DNA of 64,000 nucleotides from Eopsaltria australis. Its lineage: Eukaryota > Chordata > Aves > Passeriformes > Petroicidae. Positions 34,186-44,203 of the stretch are shown piece after piece (within the stretch, counting starts at the first letter, position 1; each line of letters begins with the position of its first letter). Below the pieces are notes generated by a model, which was not told where the DNA came from, searched no databases, and saw only the letters and a list, made by a program, of their open reading frames with translations. Made by a program: the position numbers and the translations under genes. The DNA is taken from NCBI GenBank assembly GCA_034509425.1, contig JAVTVJ010001780.1:18988-82987 (forward strand), written 5' to 3'.

Positions 34186-34913
34186 AAGCTGCAACACCGA
34201 TCCCTGCCATAGTGTCCCCAGCGAAACCACCAGGACCTGCGAACACCTGGGCCCCGCGTCTGAACGTGGTGAGTGCAACTGCCAACAACTTCACAAAACC
34301 CACATTCCATCATATCACAGTTTCAGTTTCAGGAAACATCGACTCTCGAACTGACATTCTAGTGGTGGGAAACTCGTTGAGAGGACCACCAGAACTGTTT
34401 GTGTTACCTGAAATCCACACCGTGTCCCCTGGAATGAATTTCAAGATCACAGTCACTTGCACAAACACCCCCTGGTTTCTTCCACAATGGACTTGGGTAG
34501 CACAGGCCATAGTGCTACCTAGAGACTTTCCCCGACTCCATCAAACCCCATGCACTTACTGGGCAGAGGTTGTTGGAGAAGACAAGCCAACTCTTAGCTG
34601 TAAATTGACCAATGGAAAAGCCACAACTTATCTAGATGGGATGATAGACACAGGAGCAGATGTTACCATCATCTCCAAGGCAGATTGGCCAATGCAGTGG
34701 GCTTTGAGGCCTTCTGCGGGGACAGTTTCTGGTATTGGGGGATCCTCTCCTTCCATGAGGAGCATGAATTCAATCTCCATAGAGGGACCTGATGGTCACA
34801 TAGCCTCCGTCAAGCCCTTTGTGGTACCATCAGGGTTCACCCTATGGGGTAGGGACCTCCTATCACAGTGGGGAACCCAGATAGAAATACCACCTCCTGC
34901 TACAAATTTTTAA
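34137..34913 (+). CDS. pro: Betaretroviral pro: dUTPase-like domain and protease
   Basis: The open frame is entered by the -1 shift at 34134-34140. The N-terminal half (to about 34530) resembles a degenerate dUTPase: its end has the AQAIVLP block typical of that fold, but I do not see the classic catalytic motif. The second half is an aspartic protease with the IDTGADVTII active-site motif near 34645-34675 and the C-terminal GRDLL turn near 34850. There is no stop before TAA at 34911-34913. Betaretroviruses encode dUTPase and protease together in this frame, so the arrangement fits. Retroviral proteases act as dimers and mature Gag and Pol. Confidence 0.8.
   Translation, partial: KLDNERGAAPHADTKLKAATPIPAIVSPAKPPGPANTWAPRLNVVSATANNFTKPTFHHITVSVSGNIDSRTDILVVGNSLRGPPELFVLPEIHTVSPGMNFKITVTCTNTPWFLPQWTWVAQAIVLPRDFPRLHQTPCTYWAEVVGEDKPTLSCKLTNGKATTYLDGMIDTGADVTIISKADWPMQWALRPSAGTVSGIGGSSPSMRSMNSISIEGPDGHIASVKPFVVPSGFTLWGRDLLSQWGTQIEIPPPATNF
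34904..34910 (+). promoter_or_regulatory. Pro-pol -1 frameshift site AAATTTT
   Basis: A AAT TTT lies in phase with pro, directly before its TAA stop. A -1 shift enters the RT frame. It fits the X XXY YYZ rule for retroviral slippery sites. Confidence 0.8.
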
Positions 34914-36112
34914 TCGGGGCCACTGAGAGGCGCTCCACCCCGGCCCTGACTTGGAATACTGATAAACCCATCAGGGTGGAACAGCGGCCCCTCTCCAAGG
35001 AGAAATTAAGCGCCCTCGAATCCCTGGTAGAAGAACAGCTTGCCAAAGGCAACATTGTTCCAACAGACAGTCTTTGGAACTCCCCTGTCTTTGTGATACG
35101 AAAACCCGGAAAAGACAAGTGGAGGCTTCTCCATGATTTGCGAGAGATCAATAAAGTGATAGAAGAAATGGGTCCATTGCAGCCAGGTCTACCATCGCCC
35201 TCTATGCTCCCCCGAGAGTGGCCTTTGGTAGTCATTGACATCAAAGACTGCTTTTTCAGTATCCCTCTTAACCCTCGTGATGCTCCTCGCTTTGCTTTCT
35301 CTGTCCCTTCAGTCAACCGAGAAGCCCCTATGAAGCAGTTTCACTGGCAAAAACTACCAATAGGTATGGTGAACGCCCCCATTCTCTGCCAGTGGTATGT
35401 CTCCAAAATCCTATCACCTGTTCAAAAAGCCTTCCCCAAAGCAATCATTCTTCACTACATGGATGACATATTAGTTTGTGCCCCTCAAAAAGACTATCTA
35501 GACACCACCCTGAAAGAGATTGTAAAAGCCATCGAAAGTGCAGGCATGGAAATTCAATCTGAAAAGATTCAACACACCTGCCCCTGGTTGTACCTCGGCA
35601 TTCGCATCAGCGAAAGAACCATCGCACCCCAGCAACTCATCATCCAGGATGACCCTAAGACCCTACAGGACCTACACCAACTCTGTGGGTCCATCAACTG
35701 GGTTCGTCCTCTGCTGGGTCTGACGACGGATGACCTCGCCCCCTTGTTCCAGCTTCTGAAAGGAGGCAAAGGTCTGGACTCGCCAATTTCCATCACTCCG
35801 GAAGCCAGGGACGCTATTGGTAAGGTGCAACAAGCGCTCTCTTCCAGGCAAGCGCATCGGACAGCTCCAGAACCGCCTTTCAGGTTTATCATACTAGGAA
35901 AGGTACCACACCTACATGGACTGATATTTCAATGGGACAAGAAGTTGAAAGATTCACTTCTCATCATAGAGTGGGTTTTTCTTCCACACCAGCCTTCCAA
36001 AGGTATTACTACACCACAGGAGCTGGTTGCTCAGTTGATTAAAAAAGCCCGAAAAAGACTCCGCACCCTGGCAGGGTATGATTTTGCATGGATATATGTT
36101 CCTTGGCAATGA
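34904..36112 (+). pseudogene. pol: Betaretroviral pol, reverse transcriptase part
   Basis: RT fingers, palm and thumb in one frame. The palm has the KWRLLHDLREIN block near 35120, the first catalytic aspartate in VVIDIKDCFF near 35230, and the YMDD active site near 35456-35470. The frame closes with TGA at 36110-36112 in the connection domain. The adjoining frame continues the protein at once, so a single-base indel around 36090-36112 breaks pol. Everything before this point is intact from the slippery site on. Confidence 0.85.
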
Positions 36113-37611
36113 AAGATGTAGAGGAATTACTCCAAACCAACGAGCCCCTCCAGCTAGCCCTCGACAGTTATCCAGGCCAAATCACAGGTCACAAATTAAA
36201 ACACCATCTGTTTAATACTAAATTTAATTTGGCACCCAAATTCCTCCAAAGTAAAACACCCTTAAATGCCCTGACAGTCTTTACAGATGGCTCAGGGTCC
36301 TCTCATAAGTCAGTACTGACCTGGAAAGACCCAGAGACTCAGGAGTGGGAATCTGAAGTTCAAGTAGTAGAAGGATCCCCACAAATTGCAGAACTAGCAG
36401 CTGTTGTCAGGGTGTTTGAGAAATTCCAGGAACCTCTAAATTTGGTCACAGATTCAGCATATGTGGCCGGAATTACTGCTAGAGCAGAACACTCACTCCT
36501 CAAAGAAGTAGACCACCCAAAACTCTTTGGGTTGCTCTCAAGATTAGTGTATTTGTTGTCACATCGAAAGCACCCCTTCCATGTCATGCATGTGAGATCG
36601 CACACAGATCTCCCTGGATTCATTGCTGAGGGAAACTGCAGGGCAGATGCCCTAGCTATGCCTGTGCAAATGTCCAATATTCCTGATAGCTTTGCACAAG
36701 CCAAACTCAGCCACCAGTTTTTTCATCAAAATGCCCCAGCTCTCAAGCGGATGTTTCACCTTTCCCTTGAGCAGGCTCGAGCAATAGTAGCTACCTGCTC
36801 AAACTGCCAGAAATACCAAATCCCCTCCCTAAATCCAGGAGTGAACCCCCGGGGACTCAACAGTTGCCAGATTTGGCAAATGGATGTCACTCACGTCGCC
36901 CAGTTTGGACAGTCAAAATTTGTGCATGTATCTGTAGACACTTTCTCAGGAGCAGTCTTTGCCTCTGCTCACACTGGTGAGAAAGCAAAAAATGTCACTA
37001 AACATCTCATGATGGCCTTCTCTATGCTGGGGACACCACAAGAAATAAAAACTGACAATGGGCCCGCATACACTTCCCACAAGTTTAAAGAATTCCTTCA
37101 ACAATGGGGGATCAAACATGTTACTGGCGTACCTCATTCTCCCACAGGTCAATCCATTGTAGAACGCACCCACCAGAACATCAAAAAGCTCCTTAACCAG
37201 CAGCAAAGAGGAACAGAAAAATTATTGCCTATAGAGCGCCTTTGTAAAGCTCTTTTTACCATCAACTTTTTAAACAATTCATTCGCTGAACCTGTCCCCC
37301 CTGTGTTTCGGCATTTTTCTAATTCGACTCAAGCCAAATTAAAGGAACAACCGCAGGTGCTGGTTAAGGACCTTGAAAGCGGACAAGTAAAAGGGCCCTA
37401 TCGACTTATTGTTTGGGGAAGAGGGTATGCTTGTGTTTCTACCTCAGCAGGACCCATGTGGGTACCAGCGCGTAACATCAAACCCTATCGAGAAGCAAGC
37501 CCTGAAGACAGTGATGCAGACAAACAACAAGAGCAAGACAAAACGGCGTGGAAGAGAAGACGTCGCAAAGAAGAAGACAGAGATCCACCGAAGCGACGGA
37601 ACAGTTTTTAA
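36088..37611 (+). pseudogene. pol: Betaretroviral pol, RNase H and integrase part
   Basis: Continuation of pol after the frameshift. RNase H has VFTDGSG near 36280, the acidic EL block near 36390, LVTDSAY near 36445 and a C-terminal aspartate near 36645. Integrase has the H-x3-H...C-x2-C zinc site (about 36713-36815), catalytic D in WQMDVTH near 36880, D in KTDNG near 37050 and E in IVERTH near 37160. The C-terminus is highly basic (KRRRRKEED). All catalytic residues of the two enzymes are kept. The gene ends at 37611, before env. Confidence 0.85.
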
Positions 37612-37809
37612 CCCCCCTGTCTTTTCAGAGTTTTCCCCCCAGATGTTTCCCTTGTGTGTTTCCCGAACCTAACCCTATCCCGGTGGGGGGAGGAGAAAAA
37701 ATGAGAAATGCTTTCATTAAGTAGCTAAGTTCTAATATTACCCATTACCTTAATGTGTGTTCCCTTTCCATTAAGGAAGGAAACCCTGAACCCCCAGAGA
37801 ACCCAGAAG

Positions 37810-38244
37810 ATGGAAACAACTCACCTCTCTCTGTGGCTGTTAGCCCTCGCCTTTTCAGGAGTGTCCCCATGGCTCACTCAACAGCCAAAGGAAAACGTGT
37901 GGGTGACACTAGCAAAAGTATTAAAGCAGGACAGCATGTGCCTCAGCTTAGATAGTGCATCTAACCCCATGTCCACGTGCCTAGTCGGAGTCCCTGGGGA
38001 CTCCAGAGAGTTCAAAGCTATGGGCACAGGAGCTCACCCAGCCCATAGCTGGGACAGATGGATGAGGACCCTTCCTCATGCGAGCTCTGAACCCCAAGAG
38101 TTAGACTTGTTGGGGTCAGCCAAACCACACTATTGCACTCACTTTAGCCCCGTATATAATTGGCAAGATTCTCCCTCTCGAAAGAGAGGACCATACAAAG
38201 ATGTCTCACCAATTGATAAAAAGTCTTACTCAGATTCCATATGA
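37810..38244 (+). pseudogene. env: Env surface subunit, N-terminal part (shortened)
   Basis: ATG at 37810 starts a hydrophobic signal peptide (LWLLALAFSGV), followed by an SU N-terminus with VWVTLAKVLKQD. The frame closes at 38244, and the rest of Env follows in another frame. Only about 200 residues separate the signal peptide from the furin-type site, well short of the usual avian alpharetroviral SU, so much of the receptor-binding region appears to have been deleted. Confidence 0.7.
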
Positions 38245-39043
38245 AGTACTCCCTAATGGGGTATTCCTCATCTGTGGAGACCGAGTATGGGCCGGAATAC
38301 CTTCTCGTCTTAAAGGGGGTCCTTGCACTCTCGGAAAACTTACCCTGCTGGCACCTGACAAAATGCAAATCCTAAATTGGCAGAACAAATCCCAATTGGC
38401 ACGTCACAAAAGGCAAATCCAAGATTTGGAGCCAAATTGTGACAGCGAAGTTGTCAGTTGGTCATTTTCAAAAAGGGTAGCTGCCTCTATTTTTATACCC
38501 TGGGCAGCCGCAGCGAAAGCCCTCGGTGAGCTTTCTCACCTAGAGTGCTGGCTGGGTAAGCAAGCCAATCTGACCTCGAGTGCTCTGACACAGCTCCTAG
38601 AAGATGAGGAAACCACCAGGCAAGCAACGCTCCAGAACCGAGCAGCTATTGACTTCCTCTTACTGGCCCACGGGCATGACTGTGAAGAGTTGGAAGGCAT
38701 GTGTGGCTTGAACTTATCCTCCAACAGCCAAAGCATCCGCAAAACTCTCCGACAAATGAAAGACCAACTTCACCAGATGAAGACGGAAGGCAAAGATTGG
38801 CTAGACCGCTTGATGGACCAGTGGGGACTTTCAGGGTGGGGGGTCAAGATCCTCCGCTCCATTCTGTGGGTGTTGCTAACAATTGTCATTACCTTGTGTG
38901 TTCTCGGTTGTGTTAAAAATCTTTTGTTATCCTTCATCCAACGGGCCTTTTTAGGAAAAACAGAAGGGGGAGATGTAGATGCTGTGGATGTGTCCTTAGA
39001 GACCCCAGGGGGAGAAGACTTAGAAAAGGAGAAAGGTAACTGA
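38201..39043 (+). pseudogene. env: Env C-terminal part: end of SU and transmembrane subunit
   Basis: The end of SU includes FLICGDRVWAGIP, then a furin-type RHKR site (38402-38413). The transmembrane subunit follows: a hydrophobic, alanine-rich fusion region near 38480-38530, heptad region, LQNRAAIDFLLLAHGH near 38630-38680, a C-x6-C loop (CEELEGMC), and a membrane anchor near 38850-38935. This pattern is that of avian alpharetroviruses and not of betaretroviruses. The cysteine normally following C-x6-C, which links to SU, is glycine here. The reading frame runs about 70 bp into the 3' LTR. The open frame is 280 codons and intact from 38201, but it is cut off from its signal peptide by the upstream frameshift. 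Confidence 0.82.
38959..38973 (+). other. Polypurine tract of betaretroviral provirus
   Basis: An all-purine run apart from one C, ending GAAGGGGGAGA, lies immediately before the 3' LTR and overlaps the env coding frame. Confidence 0.75.
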
Positions 39044-39579
39044 TGGAGAAAGTTCCAAGGAGCTAGGAAACCCCTGGAAGGTGAAGTGACCATGGTTTAA
39101 CCCAGGACAAACCAGAGTAGCCATTGCTGGTGTCCATCATCTCCTCCCTCCCCCCAAGAGCCTTTGTTCTATTCCCTGTTATCTTCTGGGCCCCTTTCCT
39201 TCCCCATCCCATAGGACCAAGTAACCCTGGAACTTCCCTATACTCCCCCCAAACCCCCTGGTGATTGGTGGTACGTGATAACTCTTAAGGCTGTGTCTGA
39301 GGGCCCCTCGGCCTCTTGGACCCTGCCTCTCCTCTGTGTGAAGACCCTGCAATAAAGCCACTATGAATTAAAGGCACTCCAAGAGCCCTCTCGTTATTCA
39401 TCTTCAGCTGATAGCTAGTCTGGACTGTTCCTGCACCACAACGCAGGCCGCAGTTTCTCTGGCTAAGTGTCTACGGGACGCTGCCAGAGTGCCCTGGGGA
39501 CAGGGGCATTCCTGGAAATATAGCCAGCTGGAATCTGTCGTGGCAACACCAGGCTGGACAGAGAAACCAGCGAGCTATA
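38974..39579 (+). repeat. 3' LTR of betaretroviral provirus (606 bp)
   Basis: Matches the 5' LTR apart from about a dozen substitutions and a few small indels by eye. AATAAA is at 39351. It also encodes the last ~23 residues of Env. It abuts ERVL-2 sequence directly. Confidence 0.9.
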
Positions 39580-39636
39580 GATCCCCTCGAGGGGACCTCT
39601 ACTATGTATGCCCAGGAAAGAAATGATAACCAGGGC

Positions 39637-39685
39637 TAGAGGGGCCCTGCCTCTAGCCAGGAAGAGGCACGGGAAAACCGGGTCT
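39637..39685 (+). promoter_or_regulatory. Gag-pol UAG and hairpin in ERVL-2b
   Basis: UAG at 39637-39639 in the pol frame, followed by the same TGCCTCT...AGAGGCA stem as in ERVL-2a. Confidence 0.6.
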
Positions 39686-42600
39686 TTTGGACAGTGTGGA
39701 TCTGATGGCCTGGCACATCAGAGCCACAAATATATGAAGCGTTAGTTGACACTGGTGTGCAGTGTACCTTAATACCATCGGGACATGTGCGGGCAGAACC
39801 TGTTTCTATTGCCGGGGTGACAGGGGGATCGCAGCAATTAACCTTGTTGGAAGCCGAGGTGAGCCTGACCGGGAAGGAGTGGCAGAAACACCCCATTGTG
39901 ACTGGTCCAGAGGCCCCATGTATTCTGGGCATAGACTTCCTCCGGAGTGGCTATTACAAAGACCCAAAGGGACTCAGGTGGGCTTTCGGAATAGCGACTG
40001 TGGAGGCAGAGGGCATCAGGCAACTGAACACCTTGCCTGGACTATCAGAAAATCCAAATGCAGTGGGACTCCTGAGAGTAAAGGAGCAACAAGTGTCAAT
40101 TGCCACCTCGACAGTGCACCGCCGGCAGTACCGGACAAATCAAGATGCCGTGATCCCCATTGTGGTAGTTTGAAAGCAAATCAGCGAGAGGCTCAAAGTC
40201 AGAACTACAATTTAATAGGAAAAATGTAGTAATACAAAAAAAGAATAAACAAAAAAAAACCACTGACAGAGTCAGAATACAACCTGACACCCTGTTGGTC
40301 AGGGTGTTGGTAGTAGTCCACTTAGAAGGTGGTTGCAGTCCTCTGGGAGTGATAGATGCGGTTCTGTTGAAGCAATGATCCTGAGAAAGGTGTAGTTCTC
40401 CTCTGAAGGTCCAGTGGTGGTATAGAAGGGTCTGGTCTTCCTCTGGGAATCCCGTGGGAAAAGCTGCCTGTGGTGCTTCAAATCTCAGTTTATATGCAGA
40501 TAGGGATACATTGGTTCCTCCCCCTGGGCGGGGCATCTCACAATGGGATGATGAGCTACTATCTGCAATGTTTGGGGTGAGTAAAGTGCCCATCCGGCCC
40601 TAACGACTGGCCCATTAGCAAACCATTCTGCAGCCATCAGGAACACTGCCACGCCTGGCCCCCAGCAACCCACGAAGATGGTGATAGAATACATACCATT
40701 GTAACCTAAGACACCGATCCACAAGATGATCCGCGACCTGGAAAGCCAAGGAGTGGTCAGTAAGGCTCACTCACCCTTCAACAGCCCCATCTGCCCTGTG
40801 CGCAAGTCCGACGGGGAATGGAGATTGACTGTGGACTATCGTGGCTTGAATGAAGTGACTCCACCATTGAGTGCTGCCGTGCCGGACATGCTGGAGCTCC
40901 AGTACGAGCTGGAGTCCAAGGCGGCAAAGTGGTACGCCACCATTGATATCGCCAATGCGTTTTTCTCCATCCCTCTGGCAGCGGAGTGCAGGCCTCAGTT
41001 TACCTTCACCTGGAGAGGTGTGCAATATACCTGGAATCGGCCACCCCAGGGGTGGAGGCACAGCCCCACGATCTGCCATGGACTGATCCAGGCTGCACTG
41101 GAAAAGGGTGAGGCTCCAGAGCATCTCCAATACACCGATGACATCATTGTGTGGGGGAACACGGCAGCAGAGGTATTTGAGAAAGGAGAGAAGATCATCA
41201 TGATCCTCCTGGAAGCCGGTTTTGCCATCAAGAGAAGCAAAGTCAAGGGGCCTGCTCGAGAGATCCAGTTCCTGGGGGTAAAATGGCAAGATGGACGGCG
41301 CCAGATTCCCACTGAGGTCATCAATAAGATCACCGCGATGTCTCCGCCAACTAACAAAAAGGAAACGCAAGCTTTCCTAGGGGCCATAGGCTTTTGGAGG
41401 ATGCACATTCCAGAGTACAGCCAGATTGTGAGCCCTCTCTACCTGGTTACCCGCAAGAAGAATGATTTCCACTGGGGCCCTGAACAGCAACAAGCGTTTG
41501 CCCAGATCAAGCAGGAGATCGCTCACGCGGTAGTGCTTGGCCCAGTAAGGATGGGACCAGAGGTGAGGAATGTGCTTTACTCTGTAGCCGGGAACAATGG
41601 CTTGTCCTGGAGCCTTTGGCAGAAGGTGCCTAGAGAGACTCGAGGCCGACCACTGGGATTCTGGAGCCAAAGTTACAGAGGGTCTGAAGCCAACTACACC
41701 CCCACAGAGAAGGAAATCTTGGCCGCCTATGAAGGAGTTCAAGCCGCCTCGGAGGTAATCGGCACTGAAGCACAACTCCTCCTGGCATCCCGACTAGCAG
41801 TGCTGGGGTGGATGTTTAAAGGAAAGGCTCCCTCTACCCACCACGCCACTGATGCCACATGGAGTAAGTGGATCGCACTTATCACACAGCGCGCCCGCAT
41901 TGGAAATCCGAACCGCCCTGAGATCCTGGAAATAATTACGAACTGGCCAGAAGGTGAAAGCTTTGGTCTCACTGATGAAGAGGAGCAAGAACAAGTGACC
42001 CGGGCTGAGGAGGCTCCACCATACAATCAACTGCTAGATGAAGAAAAGTGCTACGCCCTTTTCACTGATGGTTCCTGTCGCATCATAGGGATGAACCGGA
42101 AGTGGAAAGCAGCTGTGTGGAGCCCCACACAAGTTGCAGAAGCCACTGAAGGAGAGGGTGGGTCGAGTCAATTTGCTGAACTCAAAGCTGTTCAGCTGGC
42201 CCTGGACATTGCTGAGAGAGAGAAGTGGCCAAAGCTCTATCTCTACACTGATTCGTGGATGGTAGCCAATGCTCTATGGGGTTGGCTGGAAAGGTGGAAA
42301 AAGGCCAACTGGCAGCGTAGAGGAAAGCCAATCTGGGCAGCTGATGAATGGAAAGACATTGCCACTCGGGTAGAGAAGCTACCCGTAAAGGTCCGCCATG
42401 TAGACGCCCATGTCCCTAAGAGCCGAGCTAACAAAGAACACCAGAACAACAAGCAGGTAGATCACGCTGCAAAGACAGAGGTGGCACAAATAGATTTAGA
42501 CTGGCAACACAAAGGGGAGTTGTTCCTAGCCCGATGGGCCCATGATTCCTCAGGCTACCAGGGCAGAGATGCCACCTATAACTGGGCACGAGACCGAGGG

Positions 42601-43136
42601 GTGGTTCTAGCCATGGACAGTATCTCCCAGGTGCCACTGCCCGGAACACCATCCTGGGCCTCGATAAACAGGTCCTTTGGAGACATGATACCTCTGAGAG
42701 AATTGAATCTGACAATGGGACTCATTTCAAAAATAGCCTTATAAACACCTGGGCTAGGGAACATGGCATCGAGTGGGTGTACCATATCCCTTATCATGCA
42801 TTAGCAGCTGGGAAAGTTGAATGGTACAATGGCCTGCTTAAAACCACCTTGAAAGCACTGGGTGGGGGGACGTTCAAGAACTGGAAGACTAATTTAGCAA
42901 AGGCCACATGGTTAGTGAACACCCGAGGCTCCTCCAACCGAGCCGGGCCTGCCCACTCTGACCCCTTGCGAACAACAGATGGAGATAAGGTTCCAGTAGC
43001 ACACATGAGAGGTATGCTGGTAAAGACTGTTTGGGTAAACTCTGCCTCAGGCAAAGACAATCCCATCCATGGGGCTGTCTTTGCTCAGGGACCAGGCTAT
43101 ACCTGGTGGGTGATGCAAAGAGATGGAGAGACCTGA
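39640..43136 (+). pseudogene. pol: ERVL-2b pol (interrupted by LTR, integrase deletion)
   Basis: Protease is present but has TGA at 39703-39705 (CGA in ERVL-2a) just before the DTG motif near 39748. A family C LTR at 40161-40713 separates the protease from the RT. From 40726 a frame of 672 codons covers RT, RNase H and the start of integrase. The RT active site reads YTDD where ERVL-2a has YIDD; both fit YxDD. In integrase about 208 bp are missing at 42632, joined at a 2-base TG microhomology. This removes the cysteine pair of the zinc site and the first catalytic aspartate and shifts the frame to a stop at 42742-42744. The integrase end continues in another frame (42777-43136). Confidence 0.88.
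40161..40713 (-). repeat. Solo LTR, family C (553 bp), inside ERVL-2b pol
   Basis: Minus-strand copy of the LTR at 15860-16399, with a TATAAA-like box near 40490. The flanks CCCAT (40156-40160) and CCGAT (40714-40718) are a 5-bp duplication with one mismatch. The uninterrupted target can be read in ERVL-2a near 7400. Confidence 0.92.
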
Positions 43137-43276
43137 TGCATACCTCAAGGAGATCTTGTTTTAGGGTGAACTATTTATGACACCGTGCTTGTATCTGTAT
43201 CTGCATGTATGTATATACTTTGAAGGTTTAAATTTAATGTAAGGTGTTTGCATGGGAAAAAATTCGGGGTGGAGAA

Positions 43277-44203
43277 TGTTGGAGTTTGGATTTAGCTTTT
43301 TTCCTCAGGAATTTTTCTCCCATGGGTTGCTAAGACACAAATGACTGAGCCTAATAGCTGAGTACTTAAGAGAACAAAGCACAAGGCTAGAGCCTTTCTC
43401 CTTGGCAGGGTGCGGCAGAATTGCCCTCATGGAAGCAGGGCCTGAAAACCCGAGATTTTGGAGACTGAAAAGGCAAGGGTTGGGGGGAGGTGGCTCTCTT
43501 GCTCGGGACCCTCGGAGCTGGACGGTCGGATCTGCTGTCTGCTGAACCACAGCCCCTGAGAAGCCAGCACGGAGCTGCCGGTCTGTCTGCTGTGAGTCTT
43601 TTCCTCTCTGCCCCATCGGGAGCTGCCTGCCACCAGCCTGTCTCTCCCCCGCTCCTCCACACTGCTCCGAGTTTTTCACTACATGGTAGCGGGGCTCCCC
43701 TTGCACGTCGGGACCTCTTACTGTCCCAGCTTGGTGTGTCCGAGGATCCTGCTGCAGCACCTTCACCAGCTGTGCCCCTCCCCCCCCAAGGGCCTGTGGA
43801 ACAAAGGCTCTCCTCCATCCCTCCGTGCCTCGGGCAGCCGCCATTGCCGTGTGCTGCCTGAGCTCACGCCGGAGCGCCCCCTTCAGCCACCAGGGAATCA
43901 TCACACCCAGAGCGCTCCCTGCAGGCTGTGACTGGAACTGCACCAAAAAGGGAAAAGTGCCTGAGGCCATGCAGGCTTCCACTGGGTTTCTGGTTCTGTT
44001 TGTTAGTTAACGTCATAGTTGTTGTTATTTGTTAGCTTTGTTTTAGATAGTAGTAAAGAACTGTTATTCCTATTCCCATATCTTTGCCTGAGAGCCTCTT
44101 GATTTCAAATTTATAATAATTCAGAGGAAGAAGGGTTACAGTTTTCCATTCCAAGGGAGGCTCCTGCCTTCCCTAACAGACACCTGTCCTTCAAACCAGG
44201 ACA
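43277..44203 (+). repeat. 3' LTR of ERVL-2b, family A (927 bp)
   Basis: Starts TGTTGGAGTTTGG after the polypurine tract and ends AACCAGGACA. Closely matches the ERVL-2a LTR, with the same AGTAAA signal. Confidence 0.9.

Larger units (their letters stand above)
30438..39579 (+). mobile_element. Betaretrovirus-like provirus with alpharetrovirus-like env
   Basis: A nearly full-length provirus: 5' LTR, degenerate Lys-type primer site, leader, gag, dUTPase-like/protease, pol, env and 3' LTR. Gag, pro and pol are linked by two -1 frameshift sites as in betaretroviruses, while the Env transmembrane subunit resembles avian alpharetroviruses. Coding lesions: frameshifts and a stop in gag, a frameshift in pol near 36100, and a shortened, frame-shifted SU. 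The two LTRs differ by about 2% by hand count plus a few indels. No target duplication is found, and the right flank is ERVL-2 sequence whereas the left flank is not. This suggests recombination after insertion. Confidence 0.88.
39580..44203 (+). mobile_element. ERVL-2b: second ERVL-2 copy, 5'-truncated
   Basis: Begins at a point equivalent to 6821 in ERVL-2a, precisely where the betaretroviral 3' LTR ends. It continues through the gag-pol UAG, pol and a family A LTR. A family C solo LTR splits pol. Very similar to ERVL-2a by eye, but with independent lesions and a different right flank. Confidence 0.88.
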
